Of a stretch of DNA of 64,000 nt, positions 1 to 7,930 are shown piece by piece; position 1 is the stretch's first letter; every line of letters begins with the position of its first letter. A model generated the notes under the pieces. It did not search any database. It was given only the letters and a program-made list of their open reading frames with translations, and had not been told where the DNA came from. The stretch covers positions 5,511,501 to 5,575,500 of the forward strand of contig NZ_CP027773.1 in the NCBI RefSeq assembly GCF_003019815.1, read 5' to 3'. A program made the translations under genes and the position numbers. The stretch comes from Variovorax sp. PMC12 (lineage in GTDB: Bacteria > Pseudomonadota > Gammaproteobacteria > Burkholderiales > Burkholderiaceae_C).

Positions 1-7
1 CGCCGCC

Positions 8-835
8 ATGCGCGGCATGAAAGACGCCTCCCGCAAGCCGGGCGCGCGCCAGGTGCCGTGGCTGCGCCAGCAGGACTTCGGCGGCAAGCCGATGGTGCAC
101 GTGCTCACGCGCCTGCCCGGCCTCGAGTCGATGCTGCAGTGGCAGGCGGGCGGCCAGCGCTGGCTGGCGCGCGCGCCGGGCTCCACGGCGGTGATCGATG
201 CGCGCACCGGCGCACCCGACACGCTCGCGCGGCTGGACTTCGAGTTCAGCGAAGAGCAGGCCGTGCGCTTCCGCGGCAAGGCCGCGCTGCGCTGCGAGGC
301 GCAGGTCGACGTGGTGCTGCGCTTCAACGCGGCCGCGGTGGCGGCGGGCGTCGGGCGCGAGGCCATGCCCGCGCTGCGCTGCGTCGCCACGCGCATGCTC
401 GACGCGCGCAGCGGCAACGTGCTGGCGCAGAGCTATGCGCTCACGAACATCGGCACCGAGGTGACGGCGCGCCAGCTCGCCCAATGGCAGGCCTGGGCCA
501 ACGACGCCGAGCCGTGCTTCCGCCTGCTGCGCGACGGCGTGCAGCTGGTCGGCGGCATCGGCGAACTGGGCGACCCGAACAACATGAAGCGCCTGCTCAT
601 CGCCGGCCAGATGACCACCACCGTGTGGCGCCTGGCGCAGGCCGAGGGCGAATGGGCCGACCGCACCCGCGTGCTGCTGGGCCAGCTGACCGGGCGCCCG
701 GTGCGCAACGGCCGGCTCATGAGCGGCAGCGCGCTGTATGCGGGCGTGGGCAAGCTTTTCCTGTTGCTGGAGGCGCTGGGCACCGAGTCCACTGCGCCCG
801 TGCACTCGCCGCGCGCGCTGGAGCCGCAGGGTTGA
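8..835 (+). CDS. Uncharacterised protein upstream of flhG, possibly 5'-truncated
   Basis: I do not recognise this protein. It is 275 residues from the first ATG, but the frame is open to the window edge, so the true start may lie outside. It ends 10 bp before the flhG ATG and reads in the same direction, so it is probably in the flagellar operon. In related genomes flhF commonly sits here, but no SRP-type GTPase P-loop or G-domain motif is visible, so this is not an intact FlhF. It shows no signal peptide or membrane segment. It is rich in Ala, Arg and Leu, with a predicted mix of strands (N-terminal half) and helices (C-terminal 100 residues). Confidence 0.55.
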   Translation: MRGMKDASRKPGARQVPWLRQQDFGGKPMVHVLTRLPGLESMLQWQAGGQRWLARAPGSTAVIDARTGAPDTLARLDFEFSEEQAVRFRGKAALRCEAQVDVVLRFNAAAVAAGVGREAMPALRCVATRMLDARSGNVLAQSYALTNIGTEVTARQLAQWQAWANDAEPCFRLLRDGVQLVGGIGELGDPNNMKRLLIAGQMTTTVWRLAQAEGEWADRTRVLLGQLTGRPVRNGRLMSGSALYAGVGKLFLLLEALGTESTAPVHSPRALEPQG

Positions 836-845
836 GGAGATCGCA

Positions 846-1685
846 ATGAGCAAGATGGTCGCGGACCAGGCCGACGGGTTGCGCCGCCTGCTGGCGCAGA
901 CGCAGACGCGCGTGGTCGCGGTCACGAGCATGGGCCCGGGCGCGGGTGCCACCACGGCCGCGATGAACCTCGGCGCCGCGCTGGTGCAGCAGGGCAAGAA
1001 CGTGCTGCTGCTCGATGAGCACTGTCCCAAGGTCGGCTCGGCCTGCGAGGTCTGGGCCATCGATCCGCTGGGCGGGCTGGCCGACGTGGCCTCCGGCCGG
1101 CTCACGCTCGCGAGCGCGGCGGTGCGCGCCGGCAGCGGCGTGCACGTGCTGCCCGCGCCGCCCGGCGTGGCCGGCGACGCCACCGACCCGCGCACGATGT
1201 GGCGCGACGGCGTGGTCATCGTCGACGCGGCGCTCGACAGCGAAGGCCGCCTGTCGCCGCTCGCGCGGGCCGCCGACGAACTCCTGCTGGTGCTGCAGCC
1301 GCAGCCCGCGTCGATCACCACCGCCTATGCGGGCATCAAGCGCCTGCACTACGCGCACGGACTCAAGCAACTGCGCTTTCTCGTCAACGGCGTGGCCGAG
1401 GTCGAGGCGGCGCGCCGGATCATGAGCAACCTGGCCAACGCCGGCAGCCGCTACCTGGCGCTGTCGCTGGAGGCGGCCGGGTGGGCCCGCTTCGACGCGC
1501 GCGTCGCCGATGCGTGGCGGCTGAAGCAGACCATCGTCGAGGCCTTTCCCGCGAGCGCGGCGGCGGTCGATTTCCGCCGCGTGGCCGACGACATGGGCCG
1601 CTGGCCCTGGCGCGCCGATGGGCGCGCCGGCGTTGCTCCAGGCAAGCCAGCCCAGGCCGCGATGCATGCGGCCGCAGCCGCCTGA
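846..1685 (+). CDS. flhG: FlhG-like (MinD/ParA family) flagellar number regulator, degenerate P-loop
   Basis: A 279-residue MinD/ParA-fold protein directly upstream of fliA, the usual place of flhG (fleN/ylxH), whose ATPase controls flagellar number and placement. The ATG at 846 follows GAGGAG. The deviant Walker A expected as KGGVGKT reads GPGAGATT at about residues 25-32, so both the signature lysine and the P-loop lysine are absent. The following helix (AAMNLGAALVQQGKNVLLLD) keeps the family pattern, but the usual LLLDADLG motif is LLLDEHCP. The family assignment comes from fold pattern and context. Loss of ATP hydrolysis is an inference from the missing lysines. The gene ends 34 bp before the fliA start, so the two are probably co-transcribed. 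Confidence 0.75.
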   Translation: MSKMVADQADGLRRLLAQTQTRVVAVTSMGPGAGATTAAMNLGAALVQQGKNVLLLDEHCPKVGSACEVWAIDPLGGLADVASGRLTLASAAVRAGSGVHVLPAPPGVAGDATDPRTMWRDGVVIVDAALDSEGRLSPLARAADELLLVLQPQPASITTAYAGIKRLHYAHGLKQLRFLVNGVAEVEAARRIMSNLANAGSRYLALSLEAAGWARFDARVADAWRLKQTIVEAFPASAAAVDFRRVADDMGRWPWRADGRAGVAPGKPAQAAMHAAAAA

Positions 1686-1719
1686 CCCGGTTCCGGCAGA
1701 TAACCGCAAGAGGACGTCC

Positions 1720-2454
1720 GTGTACACCGCACAGGGAACCATCGAGAAATCGCACCTGCTGGCGCAGCATCAGCCGCTGGTGCGCCGCATCGCATTGCAG
1801 ATGATGGCCAAGCTGCCCGCCAGCGTGGAGCTGGACGACCTGATCCAGGCCGGCATGCTGGGCCTGCTGGATGCGTCCAGCCGCTACCAGGACAACCGTG
1901 GGGCGCAGTTCGAGACCTTCGTCAGCCAGCGCATCCGCGGCGCCATGCTCGACGAACTGCGCGCCAGCGACTGGGGCTCGCGCGGCCTGCGCCAGTCGGC
2001 CCGTGGCATCGAGAAGGCCATTCATGCGCTCGGCCACCGGCTCGGGCGCGCGCCGAGCGAAGGCGAGATCGCCAAGGAACTGAAGATGGACCTGGAGGCC
2101 TACCAGTCCATGCTGCAGGAGATACATGGCTGCCAGCTGCTCTACGTGGAGGACTTCGCGAAGGACGACCCGGACAACCCGTTCCTGGACATCCACTCGC
2201 AGGACGCGCGCCGCGACCGGCGCAGTGGTGATGACCCGCTGGAGCAATTGCTGGAGAGCGGCTTCCGCCACCAGCTGGTGGATGCCATTTCGGCGCTGCC
2301 CGAGCGCGACCAGTTGCTGCTCAACCTCTACTACGAGGAAGAACTGAACCTGCGCGAGATCGGCGCCATCCTGGAAGTGAGCCAGTCGCGCGTGTGCCAG
2401 CTGCACAGCCAGGCGATCAGCAGGCTGCGCGCGAAGCTCAAGGACCTGCTCTGA
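1720..2454 (+). CDS. fliA: RNA polymerase sigma factor FliA (sigma-28)
   Basis: A flagellar sigma factor of 244 residues, the normal length. It directs RNA polymerase to late flagellar and chemotaxis promoters. Region 2 is seen as DDLIQAGMLGLLDASSRYQ followed by FETFVSQRIRGAMLDELR. Region 3 contains the RAPSEGEIAKEL helix. Region 4 ends in LREIGAILEVSQSRVCQLHS, a classic helix-turn-helix. The start is taken as GTG at 1720, preceded by AGAGGA five bases upstream; an in-frame ATG at 1618 would lie inside flhG. It closes the flagellar cluster, since the next gene is unrelated. Confidence 0.95.
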   Translation: MYTAQGTIEKSHLLAQHQPLVRRIALQMMAKLPASVELDDLIQAGMLGLLDASSRYQDNRGAQFETFVSQRIRGAMLDELRASDWGSRGLRQSARGIEKAIHALGHRLGRAPSEGEIAKELKMDLEAYQSMLQEIHGCQLLYVEDFAKDDPDNPFLDIHSQDARRDRRSGDDPLEQLLESGFRHQLVDAISALPERDQLLLNLYYEEELNLREIGAILEVSQSRVCQLHSQAISRLRAKLKDLL

Positions 2455-2486
2455 CGACGACGCAGCCGGCCGCGGCCGGATAGGCG

Positions 2487-4451
2487 TTGTCCGGCAGCAC
2501 TTGGCGCCGCTCTCCGGCGCGGTGCCGCCGGCCGGCGGGCGATGCTCACGGCTTGTCTCAGTTGCCGAAAAACAAACAACCCTCGACGCGCCGGCGGCCT
2601 GCCCGCCCGGCACGGCCCATTGCCGACTATGCGCTGATCGGCTCCACCCACAGCGCCGCGCTGGTTCACCTGGGCGGCGACATCGAGTGGCTGTGCCTGC
2701 CGCGCTTCGATTCCGCCGCCATGTTCGCGAGCCTGCTCGGCGACGAGCGCAACGGCCGCTGGACCATGCGCGCCAGGAGCGCCAAGGCCCGGGTCACGCG
2801 CCGCTACCTGCCCGGCACCATGGTGCTGGAGACTACCATCCACACCGCCAAGGGCACGGCCATGGTGACCGACTTCATGCCGCGCCCGGCCGCGGGCGGC
2901 ACGCACGAGGTGGTGCGTATCGTGCGGGGAGTGCGCGGCGCGGTGAACATGCACACCGAGTTGCGCATCCGCTTCAACTACGGCGAGTGGTGCCCCTGGG
3001 TCGAGCGGCGCGACGGCGCGGTGCATGCCGTCGCCGGCCCCGATGCGGTGCGGATCAGCTCCGGCGTGCCGCTGGTCAATGAAGACTTTGCGAGCCATGC
3101 CGATTTCACCGTGCTGGCCGGGCAGTCGATCGCGTTCGTGCTCGACTGGTTTCCCTCGCACGAGAAACCGCCCGTCACGCGCGACGCCAGCGCGTTGCTG
3201 GCCCAGGCCAGCGCCGAGTGGTGCGCATGGACCGACCGCTGCGGCTACCAAGGCGAGTACCGCGAGCCGGTGATGCGTTCGCTGCTCACGCTCAAGGCGC
3301 TGACCTACGAGCCCACCGGCGGTATCGTCGCCGCGCCCAGCACCTCGCTGCCCGAGCAGCCCGGCGGCGAGCGCAACTGGGACTACCGCTTCTGCTGGCT
3401 GCGCGACGCCGCGCTCACGCTCTACGCGCTGATCGGCTCCGGCTATGTGGAAGAGGCCAGCGCCTGGCGCTGGTGGCTGATGCGCGCCGTGGGCGGCTCG
3501 CCCGAGGAACTGCAGGTGATGTACGGCCTGCACGGCGAACGCTCGCTCACCGAACTGGAACTCGGCTGGCTGCCGGGCTACGACGGCAGCCGGCCGGTGC
3601 GCATCGGCAACGGCGCGCACGGGCAGCGCCAGCTCGACGTGTACGGCTCGGTCATCGCGGCTTTCCATGCGGCGCGCAAGGCGGGCCTGGCGGACATGGA
3701 CAAGGTCTGGCCGCTGGAGCGCGCCATCGCGAAGCAGCTCATGGTGCTATGGAAGCAGCCCGACTGCAGCCTGTGGGAAGTGCGCGGCGAGCCGCGCCAC
3801 TTCGTGCACTCCAAGATCATGTGCTGGCTGGCCTTCGACCGCATGATCGCGAGCGCGGAAGACTTCGGCCTCGAAGGGCCGGTCGACCACTGGCGCGCGG
3901 CGCGCGACGAGATCCATGCCGAGGTCTGCGCGCGCGGCTACGACGCGGCCAGCAATTCCTTCGTGCAGTACTACGGCGCCGACACGGTCGATGCCGCACT
4001 GCTGTGGATGCCGCTGATCGGCTTCCTGCCCATCCACGATCCGCGCGTGCAGGGAACCATCGCGCGCGTCGAGAAAGAACTGATCTTCAACGGGTTGGTG
4101 TATCGCTACCGCACCGAGAAAGGCGTCGACGGCCTGGAGGGCGGGGAGGGCGCTTTCCTCGCCTGCAGCTTCTGGCTGACCAATGTGTACGTGGCCATGG
4201 GCAAGCTGCGCAAGGCGCGCGCGCTGTTCAAGCGGCTGCTGTCGCTGGGCAACGACCTGGGCCTGTTCGCGGAGGAATACGACCCGGTCGGACGGCGGCA
4301 GCTCGGCAATTTTCCGCAGGCGTTCTCGCACATCGGGCTGATCAACAGCGCGCATGCGCTGGTGTCCGCGGCGGGCGGCGTGTGGGAGCTGGCGGACCTC
4401 GACGGCAAGGCGCCGCTCAAGCGGCGGCGGCGTCCTTCGCGCGGCGGCTGA
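2487..4451 (+). CDS. Glycoside hydrolase family 15 protein (glucoamylase/trehalase type)
   Basis: A cytosolic GH15-family glucosidase of about 630-654 residues. Bacterial members hydrolyse trehalose or alpha-glucans with inversion. The N-terminal beta-sandwich begins near IADYALIGSTHSAALV. The catalytic (alpha/alpha)6 barrel follows, with the family block ERNWDYRFCWLRDAALTLYA and the late block GEGAFLACSFWLTNVYVAMG, whose Glu is the usual catalytic base. No signal peptide is visible. The start is uncertain: TTG codons at 2487, 2553 and 2562 are all possible, and the Arg-rich stretch before 2562 does not look conserved. The 3' end overlaps the convergent gntK by 35 bp. Whether the substrate is trehalose or glucan cannot be told from the sequence. 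Confidence 0.85.
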   Translation: MSGSTWRRSPARCRRPAGDAHGLSQLPKNKQPSTRRRPARPARPIADYALIGSTHSAALVHLGGDIEWLCLPRFDSAAMFASLLGDERNGRWTMRARSAKARVTRRYLPGTMVLETTIHTAKGTAMVTDFMPRPAAGGTHEVVRIVRGVRGAVNMHTELRIRFNYGEWCPWVERRDGAVHAVAGPDAVRISSGVPLVNEDFASHADFTVLAGQSIAFVLDWFPSHEKPPVTRDASALLAQASAEWCAWTDRCGYQGEYREPVMRSLLTLKALTYEPTGGIVAAPSTSLPEQPGGERNWDYRFCWLRDAALTLYALIGSGYVEEASAWRWWLMRAVGGSPEELQVMYGLHGERSLTELELGWLPGYDGSRPVRIGNGAHGQRQLDVYGSVIAAFHAARKAGLADMDKVWPLERAIAKQLMVLWKQPDCSLWEVRGEPRHFVHSKIMCWLAFDRMIASAEDFGLEGPVDHWRAARDEIHAEVCARGYDAASNSFVQYYGADTVDAALLWMPLIGFLPIHDPRVQGTIARVEKELIFNGLVYRYRTEKGVDGLEGGEGAFLACSFWLTNVYVAMGKLRKARALFKRLLSLGNDLGLFAEEYDPVGRRQLGNFPQAFSHIGLINSAHALVSAAGGVWELADLDGKAPLKRRRRPSRGG

Positions 4452-4956
4452 GCCGCGCGCCGATGTCGGCCACGATTCGCGCCACGGGCGTGTCGATGTC
4501 GGCATGCCACACGTCCGTTTCGCTCGGGTCCGGCCGTTCCAGCGTCCGCAACTGGCTGTCGAGCAGGCTGGGCGGCATGTAGTGGCCGGTGCGCCGTTCC
4601 ATGCGCTGGCGGATGAGCGCATCGGGCCCGTCCAGGAACACGAACTGCAGCGACGGCGACGCGGCACGCAGCCGGTCGCGGTAGGCGCGCCGCAGCGCGG
4701 AGCAGGCCACCAGCACGCCGCGCGGCGCGGCGGTGCGGTCGGCCAGGTTGTCGCCCACGCGGTCAAGCCATGGCCAGCGGTCCGCGTCGCCCAGCGGCTG
4801 GCCGGCCCGCATGCGCGCCACGGCTTCGGGCAGGTGAAGGTCGTCGGCGTCGATCCAGGGCAGCGCGAGCAATTGCGCCAGCCCCGCCGCCACGCTGCTC
4901 TTGCCGGTGCCCGACACGCCCATCACCACCACGCAGGTGCGCTGCTGCGCGTGCAT
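4417..4956 (-). CDS. gntK: Gluconokinase GntK
   Basis: Phosphorylates gluconate to 6-phosphogluconate, feeding the Entner-Doudoroff or pentose phosphate route. At 179 residues it is the size of the E. coli GntK/IdnK family. The Walker A motif GVSGTGKS is at residues 13-20. Family blocks WIDADDLHLPEAVARM, VACSALRRAYRDRLR and RTGHYMPPSLLDSQLRTLE are all present. The start at 4956 is chosen because residues upstream of it do not resemble the family. It lies 4 bp after idnO and is translated with it; its end overlaps the GH15 gene by 35 bp. Probable regulation is by the GntR-type repressor through the operators at 5781-5862. Confidence 0.93.
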   Translation of the reverse strand: MHAQQRTCVVVMGVSGTGKSSVAAGLAQLLALPWIDADDLHLPEAVARMRAGQPLGDADRWPWLDRVGDNLADRTAAPRGVLVACSALRRAYRDRLRAASPSLQFVFLDGPDALIRQRMERRTGHYMPPSLLDSQLRTLERPDPSETDVWHADIDTPVARIVADIGARLSRRAKDAAAA

Positions 4957-4960
4957 GCGG

Positions 4961-5722
4961 CTACAGGCTCGCGGTGATGCCGCCGTCCACGTACAGGATG
5001 TGGCCGTTGACGAAGCTCGAGGCGTCCGACGCCAGGAAGATGGCCGCACCGCCGAGTTCCTCGACGTCGCCCCAGCGGCCGGCCGGCGTGCGGCCCGAGA
5101 GCCAGGCCGTGAAGGCCTCGTCGGCCACCAGCGCCTGCGTCAGTTCGGTCTTGAAGTAGCCGGGGCCCAGGCCGTTGACTTGGATGCCGTGCTTGCCCAG
5201 GTCGATGGCCATGCCCTTGGTGAGCATCTTCACCGCGCCCTTGGTGGCGGCATAGGGCGCGATGCCGGGGCGGCCCAGCTCGCTTTGCACGGAGCACACG
5301 TTGATGATCTTGCCGCGCTTGCGCTCGATCATGCGCTGCGCCACGAAGCGGCCCACGAAGAACACGCTGTCGATGTTGGTGGTCGTGATCTTGTGCCAGG
5401 CATCGATGGGGAATTCGGCGAATGCGCCGCGGTGCTGCATGCCCGCGTTGTTGACCAGGATGTCGATGGGGCCGATGCCGGACTCGACCGCGGCCACGCC
5501 GGCCTCGACCGCCGCGGCATCCGTCACGTCGAAGGCGACCGATTCGGCCGCGATGCCCCGGGCGCGCAGTGCGTCGCGCGCGGCGGTGAGTGCGGCGGCG
5601 TCGCGTGCGTTGAGCACGACGCGCGCGCCGGCCTGGCCCAGTGCCGCCGCCAGCGCAAAGCCGATGCCCTTGCTGGAGCCGGTGACGAGGGCGGTGCGCC
5701 CGGAAAGATCGAACAGTTTCAA
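4961..5722 (-). CDS. idnO: Gluconate 5-dehydrogenase (SDR family), IdnO-like
   Basis: A short-chain dehydrogenase expected to interconvert 5-ketogluconate and gluconate with NAD(P)H. At 253 residues it has the usual length. The cofactor motif TGSSKGIG is at 14-21, NNAG at 91-94, and the catalytic Ser144, Tyr157 and Lys161 are in NVCSV and YAATK. The substrate assignment comes from close similarity of pattern to IdnO/Ga5DH and from the neighbours gntK, idnD and a gntR-type regulator. It is first in the minus-strand idnO-gntK unit. The two operator copies lie 59 and 129 bp upstream of its ATG. Confidence 0.88.
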   Translation of the reverse strand: MKLFDLSGRTALVTGSSKGIGFALAAALGQAGARVVLNARDAAALTAARDALRARGIAAESVAFDVTDAAAVEAGVAAVESGIGPIDILVNNAGMQHRGAFAEFPIDAWHKITTTNIDSVFFVGRFVAQRMIERKRGKIINVCSVQSELGRPGIAPYAATKGAVKMLTKGMAIDLGKHGIQVNGLGPGYFKTELTQALVADEAFTAWLSGRTPAGRWGDVEELGGAAIFLASDASSFVNGHILYVDGGITASL

Positions 5723-5780
5723 GAAGAGCTCCTTGGGACGGGACGTGAGCGGGGGCCCCGGTACGTGGCAACTGCAGAAA

Positions 5781-5792
5781 GTTACCGGTATC
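5781..5792. promoter_or_regulatory. GntR-type operator, copy 1
   Basis: GTTACCGGTATC, an imperfect palindrome centred on ACCGGT. It matches the core of the E. coli GntR operator (known form: ATGTTACCGGTAACAT). It lies in the idnO/2-ketoaldonate reductase divergent region and is repeated exactly, with three further bases (TTT), at 5851. Confidence 0.75.
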
Positions 5793-5850
5793 TTTTGAAA
5801 ACGTCAATGGGTGAAGCCCGTGCTGGCTTTGCTCCAGGCAATTCGTTAGA

Positions 5851-5862
5851 GTTACCGGTATC
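5851..5862. promoter_or_regulatory. GntR-type operator, copy 2
   Basis: A second exact copy of GTTACCGGTATC followed by TTT, 70 bp from copy 1. It lies 25 bp upstream of the TTG start at 5887, where a bound repressor would block the rightward promoter. Two sites in one divergent region would permit looping; that is inference. Confidence 0.75.
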
Positions 5863-5886
5863 TTTCATGCCGCAGGAGACATCCGC

Positions 5887-6840
5887 TTGACCGCTACCGC
5901 CATTTCCCCGCACGTGCTCCTGGCCGGCGCCTATCCCGAGTGGGACATGGCGCCGATGCGGGCGGCCTACACCCTGCACCACCTGTGGGAGGCGCCGGAC
6001 CCTGCGGCCTTCGTCGCCGAACATGCGGCCGACATCCGCGCCATCGCCACGCGCGGCGAGCTGGGCGCGAGCGCGGAGCTCATCGCGTCGCTGCCCAGGC
6101 TGGAGCTGGTCGCCTGCTACGGCGTGGGCACCGACGCCATCGATCTCGCCGCCTGCCGCGCGCGCGGCATCCGCGTGACCAACACGCCCGACGTGCTCAA
6201 CGGCGACGTGGCAGACCTTGCCGTGGGGCTCACGCTGGCGCTGCAGCGGCGCATAGCGGCCAGCGACCAGTTCGTGCGCAGCGGCGCATGGGCGCAAGGC
6301 GGCATACCGCTGGCCACGCGCGTCTTCGGCCAGCGCGTCGGCATCGCCGGGTTCGGCCGCATCGGCAGCACCATCGCGAAGCGGCTCTCGGGCTTCGACG
6401 TGGAACTGGGCTACTTCAGCCGCAGCGCGAAGGCCGACAGCCCGCACCGCCACTTCGCGAGCCTGAGCGCGATGGCCGACTGGTGCGACGTGCTCATCGT
6501 CATCCTGCCGGGCGGCGAGGCCACGCGCGGCATCGTGAATGCCGAAGTGCTGCAGGCGCTGGGCCCCAGGGGCTGGCTGGTGAACGTGTCGCGCGGCACC
6601 ACCGTCGACGAAGCCGCGCTGCTGCAGGCGCTCGAGGCGCGCAGCATTGCCGGCGCGGGGCTCGACGTGTTCCTCAACGAGCCGCGCATCGACCCGCGCT
6701 TCGCCGCGCTCGACAACGTGGTGCTGACCCCGCACCATGGCAGCGGCACCGAACAGACGCGCCGCGCCATGGGCGAGCTGGTGCGCCGCAACCTCGAGGC
6801 CCACTTCGCGGGCCAGCCTCTCATCACCCCCGTGGCCTGA
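5887..6840 (+). CDS. D-2-hydroxyacid dehydrogenase, probable 2-ketogluconate/hydroxypyruvate reductase
   Basis: An NAD(P)H-dependent D-isomer-specific 2-hydroxyacid dehydrogenase of 317 residues. The nucleotide-binding motif GFGRIG is at 155-160. The catalytic Arg236 (NVSRG), Glu265 (FLNEP) and His283 (TPHHG) are present. The TTG start at 5887 is preceded by CAGGAG. Placed between GntR-type operators and idnD, it most likely reduces 2-ketogluconate (or 2,5-diketogluconate) to gluconate-level acids; glyoxylate/hydroxypyruvate reductase activity is the alternative. It is 19 bp from idnD and co-directional. Confidence 0.85.
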   Translation: MTATAISPHVLLAGAYPEWDMAPMRAAYTLHHLWEAPDPAAFVAEHAADIRAIATRGELGASAELIASLPRLELVACYGVGTDAIDLAACRARGIRVTNTPDVLNGDVADLAVGLTLALQRRIAASDQFVRSGAWAQGGIPLATRVFGQRVGIAGFGRIGSTIAKRLSGFDVELGYFSRSAKADSPHRHFASLSAMADWCDVLIVILPGGEATRGIVNAEVLQALGPRGWLVNVSRGTTVDEAALLQALEARSIAGAGLDVFLNEPRIDPRFAALDNVVLTPHHGSGTEQTRRAMGELVRRNLEAHFAGQPLITPVA

Positions 6841-6859
6841 TCGCCCGAAGGAAAGAATC

Positions 6860-7924
6860 ATGCGTTTGCGTTGTATGTGCCTCGTGATCCACGCCCCCGA
6901 CTACCTGCGGCTGGACGAACAGGACGCCGGGGAAATCGGCCCCGGCCAGGTATTGGTGAAGGTCGGCATGGGCGGCATCTGCGGCTCCGACCTGCACTAC
7001 TTTCACAACGGCGGTTTCGGCACCGTGCGCATCAAGGAGCCGATGGTGCTGGGCCACGAGGTGGCCGGCACCGTGGTGGCGGTGGCGCCCGGCGTGGAGA
7101 GCGTGCGCATCGGCGACAAGGTGGCCGTCAACCCGAGCCGCCCCTGCGGCGCCTGCAAGTTCTGCCTCGAAGGCCTGCCCAACCAGTGCCTGGACATGCG
7201 CTTCTACGGCAGCGCGATGCGCACGCCGCATGTGCAGGGCGCGTTCCGCAACATGCTGCTGTGCGAGGCCACGCAGTGCGTGAAGGTGGCCGACCACGTG
7301 CCGCTGCGGCTGGCCGCGCTGGCCGAGCCGTTCTCGGTGGGGCTGCACGGCGTGTCGCGTGCCGGGCCGCTGCTGGGCAAGCGCGTGCTGGTGTCGGGCT
7401 GCGGCCCGATCGGCGTGCTGGCCATCGCGGCGGCGCGCGCGCACGGCGCGGCCGAGATCACCGCCACCGACGTGGTCGACGAGCCGCTGGCCATTGCACG
7501 CGCCATGGGCGCCGACCGGACCATCAATGTCGCGCAGGACAAGACCTGGGTGTCGCGCCATTCGGCCGACAAGGGCACCTTCGACGTGATGCTCGAATGC
7601 TCCGGCAACGAACGCGCGCTGCGCGACGGCCTGGAAGTGATGCGCCCGCGCGGCGTGGTCGTGCAGCTCGGCCTGGGCGGCGACGTGAGCATTCCGCAGA
7701 ACATGGTGGTGTCGAAGGAACTGAGCATCTGCGGCTCGTTCCGCTTCCATGCCGAGTTCGCGCTGGCGGTGCGGCTCATCAACGAAGGCCGGGTCGACCT
7801 GTCGCCGGTGGTGACGCACACCTTCCCGATGCTGAAGGCGCGCGAGGCCTTCGAGCTGGCGAGCGACCGCAAGCAGGCGATGAAGGTGCTGATCGACTTT
7901 GCGGATGCGGGAGCGGCAGCCTGA
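6860..7924 (+). CDS. idnD: L-idonate 5-dehydrogenase (zinc-dependent MDR)
   Basis: A medium-chain zinc alcohol dehydrogenase, 354 residues, expected to oxidise L-idonate to 5-ketogluconate. Catalytic zinc ligands are Cys41 (ICGSD) and His66-Glu67 (GHE). The structural zinc lobe is the four-cysteine run starting RPCGACKFC. The NAD motif is SGCGPIGVLA near residue 175. The L-idonate assignment rests on the sequence pattern (GGFGTVRIKEPMVLGHE) and on idnO, gntK and gntR nearby; sorbitol or xylitol dehydrogenase is the alternative. No idonate/gluconate permease is in this cluster. The gene ends 6 bp from the convergent gntR. Confidence 0.88.
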   Translation: MRLRCMCLVIHAPDYLRLDEQDAGEIGPGQVLVKVGMGGICGSDLHYFHNGGFGTVRIKEPMVLGHEVAGTVVAVAPGVESVRIGDKVAVNPSRPCGACKFCLEGLPNQCLDMRFYGSAMRTPHVQGAFRNMLLCEATQCVKVADHVPLRLAALAEPFSVGLHGVSRAGPLLGKRVLVSGCGPIGVLAIAAARAHGAAEITATDVVDEPLAIARAMGADRTINVAQDKTWVSRHSADKGTFDVMLECSGNERALRDGLEVMRPRGVVVQLGLGGDVSIPQNMVVSKELSICGSFRFHAEFALAVRLINEGRVDLSPVVTHTFPMLKAREAFELASDRKQAMKVLIDFADAGAAA

Positions 7925-7930
7925 GGCCGC

